From assembly GCA_036123585.1 (NCBI GenBank), contig JAZADN010000091.1, positions 1 to 9,317 of the forward strand: a stretch of DNA of 9,317 nt. Reading direction: 5' to 3'. The notes beneath the pieces are model-generated. The model ran no database searches, was not told the DNA's origin, and was given only the letters and a program-made list of their open reading frames with translations. The stretch is from UBA9410 sp036123585. GTDB lineage: Bacteria; Actinomycetota; Acidimicrobiia; Acidimicrobiales; MedAcidi-G1. Positions 7,014-9,317 of the stretch are shown one piece after another (the stretch's first letter is position 1; the number at the start of each line of letters is the position of its first letter). Made by a program: the position numbers and the translations under genes.

Positions 7014-7030
7014 ATCGCTGCGATGGGCCG

Positions 7031-7834
7031 TCAGATCCGACGAGCGTGCAGACGCACCCCAGCCAGGACGCCATCGCCTAGAAGTCGGACCATTCGGGCG
7101 TAGAAGGCCCGCATGGTGTCGACCACCTCGGAGCCGTGAACGCGGAGATGGCGCGTCCGGTCGGCGTCGTATGACTCGAGCCGATCACGGGTGAATGCCG
7201 CCCAGTCAGCGGTCAGATCGTCTAAAGCCACGACCTCGAAGCCTGCTTCGTCGAACTCGTCCCGGTAGCGCCCGATCCCAGGAAGGTGCGAGGCAGCCAA
7301 CTCGGTCGACATCTCGGCCCAGTCGCGTTCAGCCAAGGCAGGCCCGGCGCACAGGTCCTCGACGTACGCCTGGCCGCCCACGGGCAGAACGGTCCGGATC
7401 CTGTCGAGGAGCCGGGGCCGGTTTGGGATGTGGTACAGCGCCAACCAACTGACCACCGCGTCGAACAGCTGGCCGTCCCACTCGTGGTCCAGCGCGTCGC
7501 CGCAGATGTGTTCGACACGATCGGCCAGGCGGCATCTCTTCGTGAGGGTGACGGCGGCGCGGTGGTGGTCCTCCTGGAGTTCTAGGGCGGTAACAGTCGC
7601 ACCCGCCGTGGCGGCGATCCACCGGGCGGGTCCCCCAAAGCCTGAACCGACCTCGAGGACGGAGCACCCGTTGCCGATTCCGAGAGTTTGGACAGCGGCG
7701 TCGACGGCTTCGGTGCCGTGATAGTGAAGTTGATCAAAAGCGGCGAGGTCGGCCGGAACCAGAGGTCCGTCACCGAGCTCCCGGAGTTCGCTGGCCACCC
7801 GGTCCACGTGGAGGTAGAGCCCCATGGACTTCAT
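7031..7834 (-). CDS. Class I SAM-dependent methyltransferase
   Basis: Predicted small-molecule methyltransferase. From the ATG at 7834 the protein has 267 residues. It shows motif I VLEVGSGFGGPAR (59-71), the acidic residue Glu85 that would bind the ribose of SAM, a CGDAL motif II (111-115), FDAVVSWLALYHIPN (124-138) and a post-motif strand LPVGGQAYVEDL (150-161). This pattern matches UbiE/sarcosine-type methyltransferases, but the acceptor cannot be named. The frame is open back to a TTG at 7855 and a second ATG lies 3 codons inside; none has a clear ribosome site, so the start is uncertain by a few codons. It begins about 50 bases after the end of tRNA-Arg on the same strand, so read-through from the tRNA promoter is possible. 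It converges with the hydrolase gene. Confidence 0.87.
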   Translation of the reverse strand: MKSMGLYLHVDRVASELRELGDGPLVPADLAAFDQLHYHGTEAVDAAVQTLGIGNGCSVLEVGSGFGGPARWIAATAGATVTALELQEDHHRAAVTLTKRCRLADRVEHICGDALDHEWDGQLFDAVVSWLALYHIPNRPRLLDRIRTVLPVGGQAYVEDLCAGPALAERDWAEMSTELAASHLPGIGRYRDEFDEAGFEVVALDDLTADWAAFTRDRLESYDADRTRHLRVHGSEVVDTMRAFYARMVRLLGDGVLAGVRLHARRI

Positions 7835-7886
7835 CGTGCCGGGGATGTCGTTCAAGTCAGGTGGACCTCGGACAGCGGACAGGACG

Positions 7887-7961
7887 TGCCCCCGGGAGGA
7901 TTCGAACCTCCGACCTGTGGATTAGAAGGCCACTGCTCTATCCGGACTGAGCTACGGGGGC
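7887..7961 (-). tRNA. tRNA-Arg(UCU)
   Basis: A full cloverleaf reads on the minus strand: acceptor GCCCCCG pairing with CGGGGGC, D arm GCTC/GAGC, T arm GGAGG-TTCGAAT-CCTCC and discriminator A. The anticodon loop CTTCTAA gives anticodon UCU, which reads AGA. The anticodon stem GTGGC/TCCAC has a C31-U39 mismatch next to the loop, so only four of five pairs form. CCA is not encoded; CGT follows the discriminator. A TAGCCT -10 box lies upstream at 7974-7979. Confidence 0.93.
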
Positions 7962-7973
7962 GCAGTACCGCCG

Positions 7974-7979
7974 AGGCTA
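7974..7979 (-). promoter_or_regulatory. -10 box of tRNA-Arg, overlapping a stop codon
   Basis: TAGCCT on the minus strand fits TAnnnT and would start transcription near 7967, giving a 6-base leader before the tRNA. Its first three bases are the TAG stop of the upstream oxidoreductase gene. No clear -35 is visible. Confidence 0.45.
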
Positions 7980-9110
7980 CCGGCGGTCTCGAAACCGGTC
8001 GGGCCTGACTTCGGCCAGATCAAGGCCGGGGAAGTCATCGGCCGGGTCGAAGCCGAGGGCCAAAAGGGCGGTGAGGCGGCCAGCACCGTCCGAGGTCTGG
8101 ATACCAGTGCCGCCCTGGCCGACGCACCACACGAAGTTCGGCCGGCACGGTTCAGGACCGATCACCATGGATCTGTCTGGCGAGAAGGTCCTCAAGCCCA
8201 CCCACGCCGAATTAACCGACCGGATGCCCAACGTGGTGGCCTTGTTGAGCCGGTCGATGGCGAGGGCAACGTCGAGTTCTTCAGGCTTCGGGTCGCAGGG
8301 TTCGGACGGGTTCTCCTCGGCTAGCGAGCAGAACATCTGTGGTCCGTCGTCGCGCAAGTACCAGTGGTGTTCCATGTCGCCGGTGAAGGCCCATCCGGCG
8401 GTATCGAGCCCGGGGCCGTCAACCATGAAGGCAGTTCGTCGCATGGGCTGCAGGCCGACCGACTCGACGCCAGCGGCTGTGGCCACCAAGTCGCCCCATG
8501 CCCCACCGCAGTTCACGACCAAATCTGCACTCATCGGCCCATCGGTGGTGTCGAGCTGCCAGCCGTCGCCGTCGGGGATGGCAACGTCGAGGCGGGTAGC
8601 GGTGGCGATCTGTCCTCCGGCCCGGCGCATCCCTCGAACGTACGACTGGTGGAGGGCACCAACGTCGATGTCAGCACTATCGGGTTCCACGACAGCCCGG
8701 TGGATTCGCTCGCGCCGCAGCGGCGGGAAGAGGCGCATGGCATCGTCAACATTGACCTCGATGGTCGGGGTGGTCGCCGACTCGATGCCTTCGGCGAGCA
8801 TCCGATCTGTCGCCTCGTCCTGATCGCCGGTCGCTGCGTGGAGGACCTGGCGGCGGGTCAGCAACGGTGAATCGATGAGGTCTGCGGGGGTGTTCCGGAG
8901 GTGGCCGAGGCTGGCCGAGCAGAGGGCCCGCATTGACGGGGTGCCCAGATTCTCGAGGAGTAGCGCGGCAGAGCGGCCTGTGGTGTGGTGGGCAAGCGTG
9001 GTCTCCATCTCGAGGAGTACCACGTCGAGCGTGGGGTCGGCTTCGAGCAGGTGGTGGGCCACGCTGACGCCGGCGATGCCTCCGCCGATGACCGCCACCC
9101 TCGTTGCCAT
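7977..9110 (-). CDS. FAD-dependent amino-acid oxidoreductase, DauA-like (DAO family)
   Basis: This DAO-fold flavoenzyme most resembles D-arginine dehydrogenase DauA, which oxidises D-amino acids to imino acids. From the ATG at 9110 the protein has 377 residues, like DauA (375). It shows the FAD motif GGGIAG (9-14), HTTGRSA (42-48), DIDVGALHQSYVRG (148 on), QPMRRTAF (221-228), Tyr251 in WYLRDD, WVGLRTF (303-309) and the C-terminal GQGGTGIQTS (331-340). By remembered alignment to DauA, the Arg pair, Tyr251 and Arg307 are kept, but active-site His48 and Tyr53 correspond to Leu50 and Leu55, and substrate-selecting Glu87 is also lost, so specificity probably differs. The frame is open to a GTG at 9128; the ATG is preferred because the Rossmann motif follows at the usual distance. 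It may also be a sarcosine- or glycine-oxidase-like enzyme. It is divergent from tRNA-His and lies upstream of tRNA-Arg on the same strand. Confidence 0.87.
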   Translation of the reverse strand: MATRVAVIGGGIAGVSVAHHLLEADPTLDVVLLEMETTLAHHTTGRSAALLLENLGTPSMRALCSASLGHLRNTPADLIDSPLLTRRQVLHAATGDQDEATDRMLAEGIESATTPTIEVNVDDAMRLFPPLRRERIHRAVVEPDSADIDVGALHQSYVRGMRRAGGQIATATRLDVAIPDGDGWQLDTTDGPMSADLVVNCGGAWGDLVATAAGVESVGLQPMRRTAFMVDGPGLDTAGWAFTGDMEHHWYLRDDGPQMFCSLAEENPSEPCDPKPEELDVALAIDRLNKATTLGIRSVNSAWVGLRTFSPDRSMVIGPEPCRPNFVWCVGQGGTGIQTSDGAGRLTALLALGFDPADDFPGLDLAEVRPDRFRDRR

Positions 9111-9116
9111 CGGTGC

Positions 9117-9122
9117 AGGATC
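9117..9122 (-). promoter_or_regulatory. Weak candidate -10 of the DauA-like gene
   Basis: GATCCT on the minus strand lies 6 bases before the ATG at 9110, the same spacing as the two TAGCGT boxes, but it differs from TAnnnT at the first base. Suggestive only. Confidence 0.25.
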
Positions 9123-9193
9123 GCACACCGCCGGCGTGGCAGACGACCCCCGGCCAGTCGGCGAATCGGGGCCAGGTCGGTAAAGGCAGGCCG

Positions 9194-9199
9194 TAGCAT
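9194..9199 (+). promoter_or_regulatory. -10 box of tRNA-His
   Basis: TAGCAT fits TAnnnT and would place +1 near 9206, five bases before the mature tRNA end. No convincing -35 is seen at the expected distance. Confidence 0.45.
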
Positions 9200-9210
9200 G
9201 ACGCTCACTT

Positions 9211-9289
9211 GGTGGCCGTAGCTCAGTCCGGTTAGAGCACCTGGTTGTGGTCCAGGATGTCGGGGGTTCGAATCCCCTCGGTCACCCCA
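9211..9289 (+). tRNA. tRNA-His(GUG)
   Basis: A complete cloverleaf is present: the extra 5' G-1 typical of tRNA-His opposite discriminator C73, acceptor GTGGCCG pairing with CGGTCAC (one G-U), D arm GCTC/GAGC, anticodon stem CCTGG/CCAGG with loop TTGTGGT (anticodon GTG), and T arm GGGGG-TTCGAAT-CCCCT, whose outermost G-T is a wobble pair. CCA is encoded at 9287-9289, unlike the nearby tRNA-Arg. Confidence 0.97.
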
Positions 9290-9317
9290 CGTGGTCTGAT
9301 CCGCCGGTCGTCCGTCC

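Noticed and set aside
7014..7024. ATCG-CTG-CGAT mini-hairpin between the convergent hydrolase and methyltransferase genes
   Set aside because: A 4-bp stem with no T-run is too weak to call a terminator.
8071..8823. Plus-strand open frame of 250 codons opposite the DauA-like gene
   Set aside because: Ser/Arg/Pro-rich shadow with no domain; the minus strand has clear FAD-family motifs.

Overview
The window is GC-rich and densely coding, with frequent GTG starts. Two genes have TAnnnT -10 boxes placed so that the transcript would begin at the start codon, and flavin-dependent oxidoreductases are common. This points to a high-GC actinobacterium. An environmental lineage such as Acidimicrobiia fits, but that placement is an inference from style and not proven. 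No rRNA, CRISPR array, transposase, integrase or phage gene is visible, and no gene-free stretch exceeds about 110 bases.

Layout. (a) 1-1512 (+): the last 37 codons of malate synthase, then a complete isocitrate lyase; together these are the glyoxylate shunt. (b) 1597-2877 (+): an exported zinc amidase of the Amidase_3 type with an unusual duplicated C-terminal segment. It meets, tail to tail, an ArfB-type ribosome-rescue hydrolase (2874-3287, -), and the two stop codons share CTAG. (c) 3375-7013 (+): a co-directional four-gene cluster of Baeyer-Villiger-type flavin monooxygenase, luciferase-like monooxygenase, 4-oxalocrotonate-tautomerase-like protein and alpha/beta hydrolase. It looks like a catabolic module that would oxidise a ketone or ring compound to an ester or lactone and then hydrolyse it. 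(d) 7031-9110 (-): a class I SAM methyltransferase, tRNA-Arg(UCU) and a DauA-like FAD amino-acid oxidoreductase, all on the minus strand. (e) 9211-9289 (+): tRNA-His(GUG), divergent from the oxidoreductase.

Working together: the glyoxylate shunt supports growth on C2 units (acetate, fatty acids), and cluster (c) could feed such central intermediates, but a direct link is inference. No clearly new defence or mobile system is seen. The least explained items are the four-gene oxidative cluster, the amidase C-terminal repeat, the altered active-site positions in the DauA-like enzyme and the tautomerase, and a tRNA-Arg with a mismatched anticodon stem.
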